Of a DNA stretch of 64,000 nt, positions 28,695 to 41,056 are shown piece by piece. The stretch spans positions 1-64,000 of the forward strand of contig CACMRC010000001.1 of the NCBI GenBank assembly GCA_902615975.1, read 5' to 3'. The first letter of the stretch is position 1; every line of letters begins with the position of its first letter. Under the pieces are notes generated by a model that was given only the letters and a program-made list of their open reading frames with translations, did not search any database and was not told the DNA's origin. The position numbers were made by a program, and so were the translations under genes. Origin of the DNA: an uncultured Pelagibacteraceae bacterium (GTDB lineage: Bacteria; Pseudomonadota; Alphaproteobacteria; Pelagibacterales; Pelagibacteraceae).

Positions 28695-30311
28695 ATGAAT
28701 CATTACGAGACAAATTTAGATAAAAATAAAGCTAACTACGTACCACTTACCCCATTAACGTTTCTTAAAAGAGCAAGGGAAATTTATCCAAATTATGAAG
28801 CTATAATTTATGAAGATAGGAAATATACTTGGAATGATGTTTACAAAAGAGCTGTAAAATTTGCTAGTGCACTGTCAAAAATTGGAATTAAAAAGGGAGA
28901 CACTGTTTCATTCTTAGCCTTTAATACACCAGAGATTTTTGAAGGACATTACTCAGTACCTATGGCAGGTGCAGTATTAAATACAATTAATATAAGATTA
29001 GATGCAAATACAATTTCATATATTTTAGATCACAGTGATGCAAAGGTACTAGTAGTTGATAGACAATTACATGGAGAAGTCAAGAAAGCATTAAAAACTT
29101 TAAATAAAAAAATTATAATAATTGATATAGATGATAAAAATGCTGATCAATCGAAATTAGAAAAAATTGGCGATTTAGAATATGAAAGTTTTTTAAATAC
29201 AGGTGATGAAAATTTCGATTGGCAAATGCCAGAGGATGAATGGCAAGCAATATCATTAAGCTATACATCAGGTACTACAGGAAATCCCAAAGGAGTAGTT
29301 TATCATCATAGAGGCGCATATTTAATGTCTACAGGAAGTTCGGTAGCTTGGAACATGCCTAATAGATTAAATTTTTTAACAGTGGTTCCAATGTTTCATT
29401 GTAATGGTTGGTGTTATCCATGGACAGTTCCAATGTTAAACGGAAGGACAATTTGTTTAAGAAATATTGATATAAAAAAAATTTTTGAATTAATCGATAA
29501 ATATGAAGTAACTCATTTTGGGGGTGCCCCAATAGTATTAAATATGATTACAGAAGCTCCTGAAAGTGACAAAAAAAAATTAAAACAAAAAGTTTATGTT
29601 TTGACTGCTGGAGCGCCACCACCAAGTATAATTTTCAAAAAAATGAGAGCATTAGGTTTTGAGGTTATGCATGTATACGGTTTAACTGAAACTTATGGAC
29701 ATGTTACTCAGTGTGCGTGGAATGATGAATGGAACAATTTCGATGAGGAAAAACAAAATGAAATTAAGGCTAGGCAAGGTGTGAGATATCCAAATACTGA
29801 AGGTGTCGTTGTTTTGGATCCAGAAACAATGAAAGAAGTTCCTAAAGATGGAAAAACAATTGGTGAAATTATGATTAGAGGGAATGTCGTAATGAAAGGT
29901 TACTTTAAAGACAAAGATGCTACTGATAAAGCTATGAAAGATGGATGGTTTCATAGTGGTGATTTAGCTGTAATGCATCCTGATGGTTATGTAAAAATAC
30001 AAGATAGATCAAAAGATATAATTATTTCTGGAGGAGAAAATATTTCTTCAATTGAAATAGAAAATACACTTTCTAAACACCCATCAGTTTCTATTGCTGC
30101 AGTTGTTGCAAAACCAGATGAAAAATGGGGAGAAGTTCCTTGTGCATTTATTGAAATGGTTAAAGATAAGCCGGTATCAGAAAAAGAATTAATTGATTTT
30201 TGTAAAGAAACTTTAGCGGGATTTAAAGTTCCTAAAAAGGTTGTGTTCTGTGATTTGCCAAAAACTTCGACAGGAAAAATACAAAAGTTTGAATTAAGAA
30301 AACAAGTTTAG
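28695..30311 (+). CDS. dmdB: Acyl-CoA synthetase / AMP-dependent ligase, DmdB-like
   Basis: SYTSGTTGNPKGVVYHHRG; SGGENISSIEIEN; linked to dmdA. Confidence 0.78.
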   Translation: MNHYETNLDKNKANYVPLTPLTFLKRAREIYPNYEAIIYEDRKYTWNDVYKRAVKFASALSKIGIKKGDTVSFLAFNTPEIFEGHYSVPMAGAVLNTINIRLDANTISYILDHSDAKVLVVDRQLHGEVKKALKTLNKKIIIIDIDDKNADQSKLEKIGDLEYESFLNTGDENFDWQMPEDEWQAISLSYTSGTTGNPKGVVYHHRGAYLMSTGSSVAWNMPNRLNFLTVVPMFHCNGWCYPWTVPMLNGRTICLRNIDIKKIFELIDKYEVTHFGGAPIVLNMITEAPESDKKKLKQKVYVLTAGAPPPSIIFKKMRALGFEVMHVYGLTETYGHVTQCAWNDEWNNFDEEKQNEIKARQGVRYPNTEGVVVLDPETMKEVPKDGKTIGEIMIRGNVVMKGYFKDKDATDKAMKDGWFHSGDLAVMHPDGYVKIQDRSKDIIISGGENISSIEIENTLSKHPSVSIAAVVAKPDEKWGEVPCAFIEMVKDKPVSEKELIDFCKETLAGFKVPKKVVFCDLPKTSTGKIQKFELRKQV

Positions 30312-30318
30312 GTAATTT

Positions 30319-31095
30319 TTGAATTTTCAATTGGAAAATAAAAATGTTTATGCGTCTGATGCAGGACAGGGTATTGATGAAAATAAAGAAACAATAGTAT
30401 TTCTTCATGGAAGTGGTCTTTCGCATATTGTTTGGTCTCTAACTGAACAGTTTTTTTCAAATAATAATTTTAACGTATTATCTATTGATTTACCTGGGCA
30501 CGGTAATTCTGATGGCCCTTGCTTAGATAGTATTGAAAAAATAGCTGATTGGTTGGAGCAGGTTTTTAATAAACTTAATTTAAATAATTTAATTTTAATT
30601 GGTCATTCCCAAGGTTGCTTGGAGATACTTGAATATGCTCACAAATATAAAAATAGATTAAAAAAGTTAGTTTTTATCGGAGGGTCAAATAAGATGCCAG
30701 TTCATCCAGATTTAATTGATCTAGCAAAAAATGGGGACTCCGATGCTGTTAAATTAATGATGAAGTGGGGTTATGAAGGTTCAAAAAGATTTATTGGTGG
30801 TAACCCAGTAGAAAAAATAATACAATCACCTCGAGACATAAGAGACATACTGGCGGTGGACCTTGTTGCATGTAACAATTACAAAAATGGTTCTGATGCT
30901 GCTAAATTAATAGAATTTCCATCAATGTTTATTTTTGGTTCTCTAGATAAGATGGTAAATCTAGAAGCTGGAAAAAAATTTTCTAGTCTAATTAATAACT
31001 CATCTACGCACATAATCGAGGGTTGCGGCCATATGATTATGATTGAAAAAGCATTTGAAATGAGAGACAAAGTTTTAGAATTTTTGAAAAAATGA
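30319..31095 (+). CDS. Alpha/beta hydrolase
   Basis: [18 protein letters not shown] nucleophile elbow, C-terminal GCGHM; TTG start. Confidence 0.82.
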   Translation: MNFQLENKNVYASDAGQGIDENKETIVFLHGSGLSHIVWSLTEQFFSNNNFNVLSIDLPGHGNSDGPCLDSIEKIADWLEQVFNKLNLNNLILIGHSQGCLEILEYAHKYKNRLKKLVFIGGSNKMPVHPDLIDLAKNGDSDAVKLMMKWGYEGSKRFIGGNPVEKIIQSPRDIRDILAVDLVACNNYKNGSDAAKLIEFPSMFIFGSLDKMVNLEAGKKFSSLINNSSTHIIEGCGHMIMIEKAFEMRDKVLEFLKK

Positions 31096-32201
31096 AGAAC
31101 TTTTTAATTGCAAAATCAAGAAGACTTAGAGGTACACCATATACTTCTCGAATTGAGAAACAGGGTGTTACAGCTTATACAATTTATAACCATATGTTGC
31201 TTCCAGCTGCCTTTGGTTCAATTGAAGATTCTTATCATCATTTAAAAGAGCATGTTCAAATTTGGGATGTAGCAGCTGAAAGACAGGTAGAAATCTCAGG
31301 AAAAGATTCTGCAAAATTAGTTCAGCTAATGACTTGTAGAGATTTATCAAAATCTAAAGATGGAAGATGTTATTATTGTCCAATAATAGATGATAATGCT
31401 GGATTAATTAATGATCCAGTTGTTTTAAGAATTAATGAAAATAAATGGTGGATTTCTATTGCAGATACGGACGTAATATTATTTGCAAAAGGATTAGCAA
31501 TTGGAAATAAATTTGATGTTAAAATCGTAGAGCCAAAAGTTGATATCATGGCTGTACAAGGTCCAAAATCATTTCAATTGATGGAAAAAGTATTTGGAGA
31601 ACAGATCACAAAATTAAAATTTTTTGGTTTTGATTATTTTGAATTTGGAGGTGCAAAACACCTTATCGCACAATCTGGATGGTCTAAACAAGGAGGTTAT
31701 GAAGTATATGTTCAAAATACTGAAGCAGGCTTAAAACTATATGATCATTTATTTGAAATTGGAAAAGAATTTAATATTAAACCAGGGTGCCCTAATTTAA
31801 TAGAACGAATCGAAAGTGGACTGTTATCTCATGGCAATGATATGGATAACGGAGATAATCCTTATGAATGTGGTTTTGATAAATATGTAAACATAGATAC
31901 TGATATTATTTTTTTAGGAAAAGAAAAATTAAAGAAAATAAAATCTGAAGGTATAAAAAGAAAATTAATGGGTGTTAAGTTAGATTTGGACAAAATAAGT
32001 TTAACAGGATCTTTAGATCTAGCTGATGATAATAATAAAATCATTGGGGAATTAAGGTCAGCCTGTTATTCTCCTCATTTTAAAAAAGTAATTGGTATTG
32101 CTATGATGAAAAAATCGCATTGGAATATAGACCAGAACGTAAAAGCAAGCATAAATGGTGATATTTGCAGTGGTAAAGTTTGCGATTTACCTTTTATTTA
32201 G
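31092..32201 (+). CDS. dmdA: DMSP demethylase (GcvT-like aminomethyltransferase fold)
   Basis: [87 protein letters not shown]. Confidence 0.9.
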   Translation: MKNFLIAKSRRLRGTPYTSRIEKQGVTAYTIYNHMLLPAAFGSIEDSYHHLKEHVQIWDVAAERQVEISGKDSAKLVQLMTCRDLSKSKDGRCYYCPIIDDNAGLINDPVVLRINENKWWISIADTDVILFAKGLAIGNKFDVKIVEPKVDIMAVQGPKSFQLMEKVFGEQITKLKFFGFDYFEFGGAKHLIAQSGWSKQGGYEVYVQNTEAGLKLYDHLFEIGKEFNIKPGCPNLIERIESGLLSHGNDMDNGDNPYECGFDKYVNIDTDIIFLGKEKLKKIKSEGIKRKLMGVKLDLDKISLTGSLDLADDNNKIIGELRSACYSPHFKKVIGIAMMKKSHWNIDQNVKASINGDICSGKVCDLPFI

Positions 32202-32216
32202 TATAACAACTTTAAA

Positions 32217-33212
32217 ATGAACATAGCTATAGTAGGTGCAACAGGAAATGTTGGAAGGAAAACTCTTGAGGTATTTGATAAAAAAAACTTCAAGTTTGAT
32301 AATCTATATTTGGTTGCCTCAGAAAAAAGTGAAGGAAAAAAAATCTCTTTTAGAGATAAAGAGTATGTTATTGAAAATTTAGAGACATATGATTTTTCAA
32401 AAGCAGATATAACTTTTTTTGCGGCAGGAGGAAAAATTGCTGAAAAATTTGCAGAAAAGGCTGCCAAGCACACAATTGTAATAGATAATTCAAGTTTTTT
32501 TAGGATGGATCCTGATGTTCCATTGATCGTTCCACAAGTGAATGCAGCAGAAATTAAAAATATGAAAAAAAATATTATTGCCAATCCAAATTGTTCTACA
32601 GCACAACTTGTTATAGCACTTAAACCACTACATAATTTATTTAAAATTAAAAGAGTTGTAGTTTCAACTTACCAATCTGTTTCAGGTGGTGGCAAAAGTC
32701 CAATGGACGAATTAATTGATCAAACTAAACAATATTTAAATGGAAAAAAAATAGAGTCAAAAAATTTTACTAAACAAATCGCTTTTAATATTATTCCACA
32801 TATCGATGTTTTTGCTGATGATGGATATACAAAAGAAGAATTAAAAATGACAAATGAAACAAAAAAAATCTTAGATGACTCAATTGAACTGACAGCTACA
32901 TGTGTAAGAATTCCTGTTTTAGTATCTCATTCGGAGTCTGTAAATATAGAATTTGAAAAACCATATACTTTAGAAAAAGTGAGAGATGTTTTAAGTAAAG
33001 CAGATGGTTGTGAGGTTATTGATAAAAGAGAAAATGGAGGTTATAGCACACCATTTGAAGCAGCTGGGAGTGATGAGACATATATATCTAGAATTAGGGA
33101 AGACAAAACTAAAAAAAATTCGTTAAATTTGTGGATTGTATCAGACAACCTATTGAGAGGTGCTGCACTTAATTCTGTTGAAATTGCTGAAACAATTATT
33201 AATTCAAAATAA
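32217..33212 (+). CDS. asd: Aspartate-semialdehyde dehydrogenase
   Basis: IVGATGNVGRKTLEV; ANPNCSTAQLV; TYQSVSGGGK. Confidence 0.95.
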   Translation: MNIAIVGATGNVGRKTLEVFDKKNFKFDNLYLVASEKSEGKKISFRDKEYVIENLETYDFSKADITFFAAGGKIAEKFAEKAAKHTIVIDNSSFFRMDPDVPLIVPQVNAAEIKNMKKNIIANPNCSTAQLVIALKPLHNLFKIKRVVVSTYQSVSGGGKSPMDELIDQTKQYLNGKKIESKNFTKQIAFNIIPHIDVFADDGYTKEELKMTNETKKILDDSIELTATCVRIPVLVSHSESVNIEFEKPYTLEKVRDVLSKADGCEVIDKRENGGYSTPFEAAGSDETYISRIREDKTKKNSLNLWIVSDNLLRGAALNSVEIAETIINSK

Positions 33213-33215
33213 AAT

Positions 33216-33596
33216 ATGGAAAACAGACCTTTATCACCACACATACAGATTTATAAATGGCATATTTCTTCATTAGTATCTATTTCACACAGAATTACAG
33301 GAATAATAAATTTTTTTGCAATCACATTAATTTGTATTTGGTTTGCATTAATGCTTCTAGGAGAAAGCAATTATCAAATTATTAAAAATTTTTTAGAAAC
33401 TTTTTTAGGTAAATTTATTTTAATTGGAATAACCTGGTCATTTAGTTTTCAAATGTTAAGTGAAGTAAGACACTTGATTATGGATTTAGGTTATGGATTT
33501 GAATTACAAACAACAAAAATTACAGGTTTGTTAGTTATTTTTGGTTCGATTGTTTTAACCATCTTAATTTATTTAATAGGCAGAGGATTAATATAA
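33216..33596 (+). CDS. sdhC: Succinate dehydrogenase cytochrome b556 subunit
   Basis: RPLSPHIQIYKWHISSLVSISHRITG; RHLIMDLGYGFE. Confidence 0.93.
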   Translation: MENRPLSPHIQIYKWHISSLVSISHRITGIINFFAITLICIWFALMLLGESNYQIIKNFLETFLGKFILIGITWSFSFQMLSEVRHLIMDLGYGFELQTTKITGLLVIFGSIVLTILIYLIGRGLI

Positions 33597-33925
33597 TGCT
33601 TCCAGTAACAAAAAAATGGTTATTCTTAAAAATTAGTTCCGCAATCTTATTACCTTTAATGCTTTGGTTTATTATAAATTTAGTAAAAATCTATGATAAA
33701 AGTTATCTTGAAATAGTGAATTTTTTAACAACACAACCATCTAAATTCCTAATTGGATTATTTTTAGTAATTGCTTATTTTTTTTCAGCTTTGACTATAA
33801 GTGAGGTTTTTGAAGACTATATTAACGATAAAAAAACCAAAAATGCCGCAAACAAATTACTAAATTTTTTTGCTATAACAATTCCGGTAATTACAATAAT
33901 TGTAATTTTTAACTTAAATACATGA
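33596..33925 (+). CDS. sdhD: Succinate dehydrogenase membrane anchor subunit
   Basis: Small 3-TM protein between sdhC and sdhA. Confidence 0.85.
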   Translation: MLPVTKKWLFLKISSAILLPLMLWFIINLVKIYDKSYLEIVNFLTTQPSKFLIGLFLVIAYFFSALTISEVFEDYINDKKTKNAANKLLNFFAITIPVITIIVIFNLNT

Positions 33926-35697
33926 AAGCATATAATATTATAGACCATGAGTACGATGTTGTTGTACTTGGTGCAGGTGGATCAGGTTTAAGAGCGGCAG
34001 TAGGGCTTAGTGAAGCTGGCTTAAAAACAGCTTGTATCTCAAAAGTATTTCCTACCAGAAGTCATACATCAGCTGCACAAGGTGGAATATCAGCAGCATT
34101 AGGAAATATGGGAGAAGATGATTGGAGATGGCACATGTATGATACTGTCAAAGGTGCAGATTGGTTAGGTGATCAAGATAGTATTGAATACCTTTGTAAA
34201 GAAGCACCTAAAGCGGTTTTAGAATTGGAGAAATATGGAGTTCCATTTAGTAGAACTGAAGAGGGAAAAATTTATCAAAGACCATTTGGTGGAATGACAA
34301 AAAATTATGGAAATGGAATAGTCCAAAGAACTTGCGCGGCAGCTGATAGAACAGGACATGCTATTTTACACACATTATATGGACAAGCTTTAAAGCATAA
34401 TACAGAATTTTTTATAGAATATTTTGCATTAGATTTGTTGATGAAGAATGGAGAATGCAAAGGTCTAATTGCTTGGAATTTAAATGATGGCACAATTCAT
34501 AGATTTAGAGCGCATACAGTAATTATTGCTACTGGTGGTTATGGAAAAGTTTATTATTCAGCAACATCAGCACATACTTGCACTGGTGATGGCAATGCAA
34601 TGGTTTTAAGAGCTGGATTACCGCTTCAGGATATGGAGTTTGTTCAATTTCACCCAACAGGAATTTATGGCCACGGTACCTTAATAACAGAAGGTGCGCG
34701 AGGAGAAGGAGGTTATCTTACAAATTCTAAAGGTGAAAGATTTATGGAAAGGTATGCTCCAAATGCAAAAGATCTAGCATCAAGAGATGTTGTTAGTAGA
34801 TCTATGTCTATTGAGATTAATGAGGGAAGAGGTGTTGGAAAAGATCAAGATCATGTTCATTTGAACCTAAGTCACTTAGATAAAGATATTATTGAAAGCA
34901 GGCTTCCTGGAATTACTGATGCAGCAAGATTATTTGCAAATGTAGATGTAACTAAAGAACCAATTCCTGTTGTACCAACAGTTCATTATAATATGGGTGG
35001 GATTCCAACAAACTATAAAGCAGAAGTATTAACTGTAAATGGCTCAGAAAAAACTGTTCCAGGTTTAATGGCTATAGGAGAAGCGGCATGTGTCTCTGTT
35101 CACGGAGCAAATAGACTTGGTTCTAACTCTTTAATTGATTTAGTAGTATTTGGAAGAGCAGCAGCAAAAAGAGCAGCTGAGTTAGTTAAACCAGGAACAC
35201 CACATGAAGAAATTCCTGAGTCAGAAACACAAAAATGTTTAGATAGATTTGATAAACTTAGAAATGCACAAGGAAATAATAGTACTGCAGAACTTAGACT
35301 TTCAATGCAAAAAACTATGCAGTCGAAATGTGCAGTTTTTAGAACAGAAAAAAATCTTAAAGAAGGTGTTGATGAGATTAAAAAAACTTATGATGGTATG
35401 GACTCAATTTCAGTTAAAGACAGGTCTTTAGTATTTAATACTGATTTAGTTGAAACATTAGAATTTGATAATTTAATAAGACAAGCAGTAACTACTGTAG
35501 AGTCTGCATATCATAGAAAAGAGAGCAGAGGTGCTCATGCGAGAGATGATTATCCAAAAAGAGATGACGAAAAATTTATGCAACATACTCTTGCTTGGTG
35601 TGATGGAAAAAATACAAAGATTAGTTACAGAGCAGTACACAAATCAACTTTAACAAATGAAGTTCAATATTTTCCACCACAAGAGCGAGTATATTAA
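33922..35697 (+). CDS. sdhA: Succinate dehydrogenase flavoprotein subunit
   Basis: [34 protein letters not shown]. Confidence 0.98.
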   Translation: MKAYNIIDHEYDVVVLGAGGSGLRAAVGLSEAGLKTACISKVFPTRSHTSAAQGGISAALGNMGEDDWRWHMYDTVKGADWLGDQDSIEYLCKEAPKAVLELEKYGVPFSRTEEGKIYQRPFGGMTKNYGNGIVQRTCAAADRTGHAILHTLYGQALKHNTEFFIEYFALDLLMKNGECKGLIAWNLNDGTIHRFRAHTVIIATGGYGKVYYSATSAHTCTGDGNAMVLRAGLPLQDMEFVQFHPTGIYGHGTLITEGARGEGGYLTNSKGERFMERYAPNAKDLASRDVVSRSMSIEINEGRGVGKDQDHVHLNLSHLDKDIIESRLPGITDAARLFANVDVTKEPIPVVPTVHYNMGGIPTNYKAEVLTVNGSEKTVPGLMAIGEAACVSVHGANRLGSNSLIDLVVFGRAAAKRAAELVKPGTPHEEIPESETQKCLDRFDKLRNAQGNNSTAELRLSMQKTMQSKCAVFRTEKNLKEGVDEIKKTYDGMDSISVKDRSLVFNTDLVETLEFDNLIRQAVTTVESAYHRKESRGAHARDDYPKRDDEKFMQHTLAWCDGKNTKISYRAVHKSTLTNEVQYFPPQERVY

Positions 35698-36476
35698 TGG
35701 TTCAGCTAAGTTTACCTAAAAATTCAGAGGTTAAAAAAGGCAAATATTTTAAAGACAAAACTGGATCTAAAAATTTAAGAAAAGTAAATATTTATAGATG
35801 GGATCCATCGACAGAAGAAAATCCTAGAATTGATACATACGAAGTTGATATAGATAATTGTCCATCTAAGGTGCTGGATATTCTAAATAAAATTAAAAAC
35901 GAAATTGATCCTACATTGGCCTATAGAAGATCTTGTGCTCATGGTGTTTGTGGTTCTTGTGCTATGAATATGGGAGGAAAAAACGGACTTGCTTGTACAA
36001 CTCCTCATGCAGAGATAGATGGTGACATTGATATTTATCCTCTACCTCATTTAAAAGTTAAAAGAGATTTGATTGGCGATTTAGATGGCTTATATAAACA
36101 ATATCAATCTATTGAACCTTGGTTAAAAAATAAATCAACAAAACAGACAACAGAAATTTATCAGTCTAAAGAAGATAGAGCAAAACTTGATGGTGCTTAC
36201 GAATGCATTATGTGTGCTTGTTGTTCTACATCTTGCCCAAGCTATTGGTGGAATGGAGATAAATATTTAGGTCCAGCAGTTCTCCTACAGGCTTATCGAT
36301 GGATTATTGATAGTAGAGATGAAGAGAGAAAAGCTAGATTAAAAAAAGTTTCTGATGAATTAAAATTATATAGATGCCATACAATATTAAATTGTACAAA
36401 TGCATGTCCTAAGGGCTTGAATCCAGCAAAAGCTATAGCTGAAATAAAAAAAATGTTAGCAACAGCTAATGTTTAA
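35697..36476 (+). CDS. sdhB: Succinate dehydrogenase iron-sulfur subunit
   Basis: [40 protein letters not shown]. Confidence 0.98.
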   Translation: MVQLSLPKNSEVKKGKYFKDKTGSKNLRKVNIYRWDPSTEENPRIDTYEVDIDNCPSKVLDILNKIKNEIDPTLAYRRSCAHGVCGSCAMNMGGKNGLACTTPHAEIDGDIDIYPLPHLKVKRDLIGDLDGLYKQYQSIEPWLKNKSTKQTTEIYQSKEDRAKLDGAYECIMCACCSTSCPSYWWNGDKYLGPAVLLQAYRWIIDSRDEERKARLKKVSDELKLYRCHTILNCTNACPKGLNPAKAIAEIKKMLATANV

Positions 36477-36515
36477 ATAGACTATTCGATATTTTTGATC
36501 TAAAACACCGTATTC

Positions 36516-38009
36516 ATGAAATTAATAGAACACTTTGTAAACGGTAAAATAATTCCGGGATCTTCAGATAAAAAAGGAAAAGTTTTTAACCCAGCAACCG
36601 GGGAACAAGAGTCAGAGGTAAGACTTGCTTCAAAATCTGATCTAGACAATGCTGTTGAGGTAGCAAAAAAAGCATTTGAAACTTGGTCTTTAAAACCTCC
36701 TCTGCAAAGAGCTAGAATAATATTTAAATTTAAAGAATTAATTGAAAAAAATTCTGATGAATTAACGAAGTTAATAGTTTCAGAACATGGAAAAGTCTAT
36801 GAAGATGCAAGAGGCTCTTTAACTAGAGGACTTGAGGTGGTAGAATTTGCTTGTGGAATACCACATTTATTAAAAGGTGAGTTTTCAGAAAATGTTGGAA
36901 CCAATGTTGATAGTTGGTCAATCAGACAACCATTAGGAGTTGTTGCAGGTATTACACCTTTTAATTTTCCTGCTATGGTACCAATGTGGATGTTTCCAAT
37001 AGCAATAGCTTGTGGAAACACTTTTATTCTTAAACCATCAGAAAAAGATCCTTCTTGCGCAATAAGATTGGCGGAACTACTTACTGAGGCCGGTCTTCCA
37101 GAAGGAGTATTTAATGTAATAAATGGAGATAAAGAAGCTGTTGATGCAATTTTGGAAAACAAAGATATCAAAGCTGTTAGTTTCGTAGGATCTACTCCTA
37201 TTGCAAAATATATTTATGAAAATTCAGCTAAAAATGAAAAAAGAGTTCAAGCTTTGGGTGGAGCAAAAAACCATTTAGTTGTAATGCCAGATTGTGATTT
37301 AGATGGTGCAGTAAACGGTTTAATGGGTGCTGCTTATGGTTCAGCTGGAGAAAGATGCATGGCTCAATCAGTTGCGGTTGCGGTTGGAGACATCGGTGAT
37401 GAACTTGTATCAAGATTATCAAAAAAAGCTGAAGCTTTAAAAGTTGGTCCTGGAATGGATAAAGCATCAGAAATGGGACCTTTAGTTACAAAAGAACATT
37501 TAGAAAAAGTTACAAGCTACGTTGATTTAGGCGTTGAGGAAGGCGCAAAGCTAGTGGTTGATGGTAGAGGTTTAAAACTCCAAGGCTATGAAAATGGTTT
37601 CTATATAGGTGGATGTTTATTTGATCATGTAAATAAAGATATGAGAATTTACAAAGAAGAAATATTTGGTCCAGTCTTATCAGTTGTTCGAGTAAAAACC
37701 TTTGAAGAAGCTGCAAAATTAATTAACGACCATGAGTACGGAAATGGAGTTAGTATTTATACAAGAGACGGTGATGCAGGCAGAACTTTTGCAAGTAAAA
37801 TTCAAGTAGGTATGGTTGGTATTAACGTGCCGATCCCAGTTCCAATGGCATTTCATAGTTTTGGTGGTTGGAAAAGATCATTATTTGGAGATAGCGGAAT
37901 GCATGGTATGGAAGGAATAAAATTTTACACTAAACTTAAAACAGTAACATCTAGATGGCCTTCAGGTGTCCGATCAAATGCAGAATTTGTTATGCCAACA
38001 ATGAAATAA
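36516..38009 (+). CDS. mmsA: Methylmalonate-semialdehyde dehydrogenase (CoA-acylating)
   Basis: ALDH family; QALGGAKNHLVVMPDCD; GERCMAQSVAV. Confidence 0.92.
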   Translation: MKLIEHFVNGKIIPGSSDKKGKVFNPATGEQESEVRLASKSDLDNAVEVAKKAFETWSLKPPLQRARIIFKFKELIEKNSDELTKLIVSEHGKVYEDARGSLTRGLEVVEFACGIPHLLKGEFSENVGTNVDSWSIRQPLGVVAGITPFNFPAMVPMWMFPIAIACGNTFILKPSEKDPSCAIRLAELLTEAGLPEGVFNVINGDKEAVDAILENKDIKAVSFVGSTPIAKYIYENSAKNEKRVQALGGAKNHLVVMPDCDLDGAVNGLMGAAYGSAGERCMAQSVAVAVGDIGDELVSRLSKKAEALKVGPGMDKASEMGPLVTKEHLEKVTSYVDLGVEEGAKLVVDGRGLKLQGYENGFYIGGCLFDHVNKDMRIYKEEIFGPVLSVVRVKTFEEAAKLINDHEYGNGVSIYTRDGDAGRTFASKIQVGMVGINVPIPVPMAFHSFGGWKRSLFGDSGMHGMEGIKFYTKLKTVTSRWPSGVRSNAEFVMPTMK

Positions 38010-38018
38010 AGGAAATAA

Positions 38019-38981
38019 ATGACAAAAATATCTTTAATTGGTGCAGGCCAAATAGGTGGAACTCTTGCACATTTAATAGGAACAAAAGAATTAGTTGATG
38101 AAGTAGTTTTATTTGACGTAGCTAGCGGTATTGCAAAAGGAAAAGCATTAGATATTGCACAATCTTCATCTGTAGATGGTTTCAATGTTAGGTTTTCAGG
38201 AACTGATAACTATGAGGATATAAAAGATTCAGATGTAATAATAATTACAGCAGGTGTTCCAAGAAAACCTGGAATGAGCCGAGATGACCTTCTTGGAATA
38301 AATTTAAAAATTATTAAACAAGTTGCTGAAGGGGTAAAGAAAAATGCTCCTAACGCTTTTGTGATCTGCATCACCAATCCTTTAGATGTCATGGTTATGG
38401 CATTTCAAAAATTTTCAGGTTTGTCATCAAATAAAGTTGTTGGTATGGCAGGTATTTTAGATAGTTCGAGATTTAAATTATTTTTATCATTAGAACTAAA
38501 TGTGCCAGTAAGAGAAATTGAGGCAATGGTTATGGGTGGTCATGGTGACACCATGGTTCCTATGCCAAGATTTACAAAAATTTCAGGTAAACCATTGTTA
38601 GATCTTGTAAACAATGGAAAGATTTCTTCAGAAAGAATTGAGGAAATTAATCAAAGAACGCGAGATGGTGGTGCAGAAATAGTAAAATATTTAGAAAAAG
38701 GATCAGCTTTTTATGCACCAGCAGCTTCAGGTGTTCAAATGGCAGAAGCGTATTTAAATGATCAGAAAAAATTATTACCCTGCGCTGTACAATTAAATGG
38801 AGAATATGGTGTGAAAAATGTTTATGCAGGTGTTCCTGTTGTCATTGGAAAAGATGGTGTAGAAAAAATTGAAGAGATTGATTTAGATGAAAAAGAAAAA
38901 AAAGAATTTATGCATTCAATAGATGCTGTAAAAGCTTTATGGGAAGCTGCATCTAAAATAGATCCTGATTTATCTAAATAA
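38019..38981 (+). CDS. mdh: Malate dehydrogenase
   Basis: [44 protein letters not shown]. Confidence 0.97.
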   Translation: MTKISLIGAGQIGGTLAHLIGTKELVDEVVLFDVASGIAKGKALDIAQSSSVDGFNVRFSGTDNYEDIKDSDVIIITAGVPRKPGMSRDDLLGINLKIIKQVAEGVKKNAPNAFVICITNPLDVMVMAFQKFSGLSSNKVVGMAGILDSSRFKLFLSLELNVPVREIEAMVMGGHGDTMVPMPRFTKISGKPLLDLVNNGKISSERIEEINQRTRDGGAEIVKYLEKGSAFYAPAASGVQMAEAYLNDQKKLLPCAVQLNGEYGVKNVYAGVPVVIGKDGVEKIEEIDLDEKEKKEFMHSIDAVKALWEAASKIDPDLSK

Positions 38982-38983
38982 TA

Positions 38984-40144
38984 ATGAATATTCACGAGCA
39001 TCAAGCTAAACAAATATTAAAAAAATATGGAGCTGTAGTTCCCGAAGGAGTATTTGCGCTTAATGTTGATGAACTTATTCAAAAAGCAAAAGTACTCAAA
39101 ACTGAGAAATATGTGCTTAAAGCACAAATCCATGCTGGAGGTAGAGGAAAAGCTGGTGGTGTAAAAATTTTAAACTCTATTGAGGAACTAACGGTAGCAG
39201 CTAAAGAATTACTTGGAAAAACACTAGTTACTCATCAAACTGGCCCTGAAGGTAGAGAGGTAAAAAGATTATACGTAGAAGAATCATCAAATATAGATAA
39301 AGAATTTTACTTATCGTGCCTGGTTGATAGGTCAAGTTCTAAAATTGCATTTATATCAAGTGACCAAGGAGGAATGGATATTGAAGAAGTTGCAAGCAGT
39401 TCACCTGAAAAAATTATTACCACAAAAGTTGATATGGGTGATGAAATTTCTGAGTCAGATTGTGAAAAAATAATTAATATTTTTAATTTAAATGAAGACG
39501 CAAAAAAACAAGCAATAACATTAATTAAATCAATATATAAAATGTTTGTAGCTACTGATGCAAACATGGTTGAAGTAAATCCATTAATTTTGACAAAAGA
39601 GGAAAAAATTGTTTGTTTAGATGCAAAAGTTAATTTCGACTCTAACGCTTTATTCAGGCATCCAGAAATTGTTGAATTAAGAGATTTAAATGAGGAAGAT
39701 CCTACCGAGATAGAAGCTAGCAAGCATGATCTTGCGTATATCAAGCTAGATGGAAGTATTGGCTGTATGGTGAATGGGGCAGGATTAGCAATGGCAACAA
39801 TGGATATAATTAAATTGTATGGTAAAGAGCCAGCAAATTTTTTAGATGTAGGCGGTGGTGCATCAAAAGAAAAAGTATCTGCCGCATTAAAGATAATTCT
39901 TTCAGATAAAAATGTTAAAGGTATTTTAATTAATATTTTTGGAGGAATAATGAGATGTGATGTTCTTGCCCAAGGAGTAGTTGATGCAGCTAAAGAAATT
40001 AATATTAGTGTACCTTTAGTTGTAAGATTGGCAGGTACAAATTTCAAGGAAGGAAAAGAAATTCTTGATAATTCTGGATTAAAATTAATTTCTGCAGAAA
40101 ATTTAGATGATGCTGCTAAGAAAATTGTTGAGGCGATAAAATAA
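38984..40144 (+). CDS. sucC: Succinyl-CoA synthetase beta subunit
   Basis: [42 protein letters not shown]. Confidence 0.98.
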   Translation: MNIHEHQAKQILKKYGAVVPEGVFALNVDELIQKAKVLKTEKYVLKAQIHAGGRGKAGGVKILNSIEELTVAAKELLGKTLVTHQTGPEGREVKRLYVEESSNIDKEFYLSCLVDRSSSKIAFISSDQGGMDIEEVASSSPEKIITTKVDMGDEISESDCEKIINIFNLNEDAKKQAITLIKSIYKMFVATDANMVEVNPLILTKEEKIVCLDAKVNFDSNALFRHPEIVELRDLNEEDPTEIEASKHDLAYIKLDGSIGCMVNGAGLAMATMDIIKLYGKEPANFLDVGGGASKEKVSAALKIILSDKNVKGILINIFGGIMRCDVLAQGVVDAAKEINISVPLVVRLAGTNFKEGKEILDNSGLKLISAENLDDAAKKIVEAIK

Positions 40145-40145
40145 A

Positions 40146-41021
40146 ATGTCGGTTTTGGTAAATAAAAATACTAAAGTAATTTGTCAGGGATTCACAGGAA
40201 AACACGGTGAATTTCATTCTAAACAAGCGATAGAATATGGAACTAATTTAGTTGGTGGTGTTACTCCAAATAAAGGAGGTCAAATACATTTAGATAGACC
40301 AGTATTTAATACAGTAGCCGAAGCTAAGGAAGAGGTTGGAGCAGATGCTACAATGATTTATGTACCTGCTAAATTTGCAGCAGCAGCAATCATTGAAGCT
40401 ATTGATGCATCAATTGAACTTATTGTTTGTATAACTGAAGGAATTCCAGTTCAGGATATGCTTAAGGTCAGACAAAAATTAAGTGCATCTAGTAGCAGAT
40501 TAATAGGACCTAATTGTCCAGGAATAATCACACCAGATGAATGTAAAATTGGGATTATGCCGGGAAGTATTCACAAAAGAGGAAGTGTTGGAATTGTATC
40601 AAGGTCAGGAACATTGACTTATGAAGCAGTAGCCCAAACAACTGAAAATGGACTTGGTCAATCAACTTGTATTGGTATTGGTGGTGATCCTATTAATGGA
40701 ACAAATTTTATAGATTGTTTAGATTTATTTTTAAATGATGATGAAACAGAATCTATTTTAATGATAGGTGAAATTGGAGGAACAGCCGAAGAAGAAGCGG
40801 CTGACTTTATAAAAAATCATAAGATTAAAAAACCAATAGTTGGATTTATTGCTGGAATTACTGCTCCTCCAGGGAGGAGAATGGGGCATGCTGGTGCCAT
40901 TATATCAGGTGGCAAGGGTGGAGCTGAAGATAAAATTAAAAAAATGGAAGAATGTGGTATTACAGTTGCTAAATCACCATCAATTATTGGAAAAACTTTA
41001 TTTGATAAACTGTCTAATTGA
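40146..41021 (+). CDS. sucD: Succinyl-CoA synthetase alpha subunit
   Basis: [44 protein letters not shown]. Confidence 0.98.
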   Translation: MSVLVNKNTKVICQGFTGKHGEFHSKQAIEYGTNLVGGVTPNKGGQIHLDRPVFNTVAEAKEEVGADATMIYVPAKFAAAAIIEAIDASIELIVCITEGIPVQDMLKVRQKLSASSSRLIGPNCPGIITPDECKIGIMPGSIHKRGSVGIVSRSGTLTYEAVAQTTENGLGQSTCIGIGGDPINGTNFIDCLDLFLNDDETESILMIGEIGGTAEEEAADFIKNHKIKKPIVGFIAGITAPPGRRMGHAGAIISGGKGGAEDKIKKMEECGITVAKSPSIIGKTLFDKLSN

Positions 41022-41056
41022 AAAAAAATATTAGAGGGATATATTAAATTAAAAAG

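Noticed and set aside
36797-37716. Several minus-strand ORFs in mmsA
   Set aside because: Antisense frame artefacts within a well-supported ALDH gene.
39307-40047. 246-aa minus-strand ORF
   Set aside because: Antisense to a clear sucC; no RBS or recognisable protein; composition is mirror-frame artefact.
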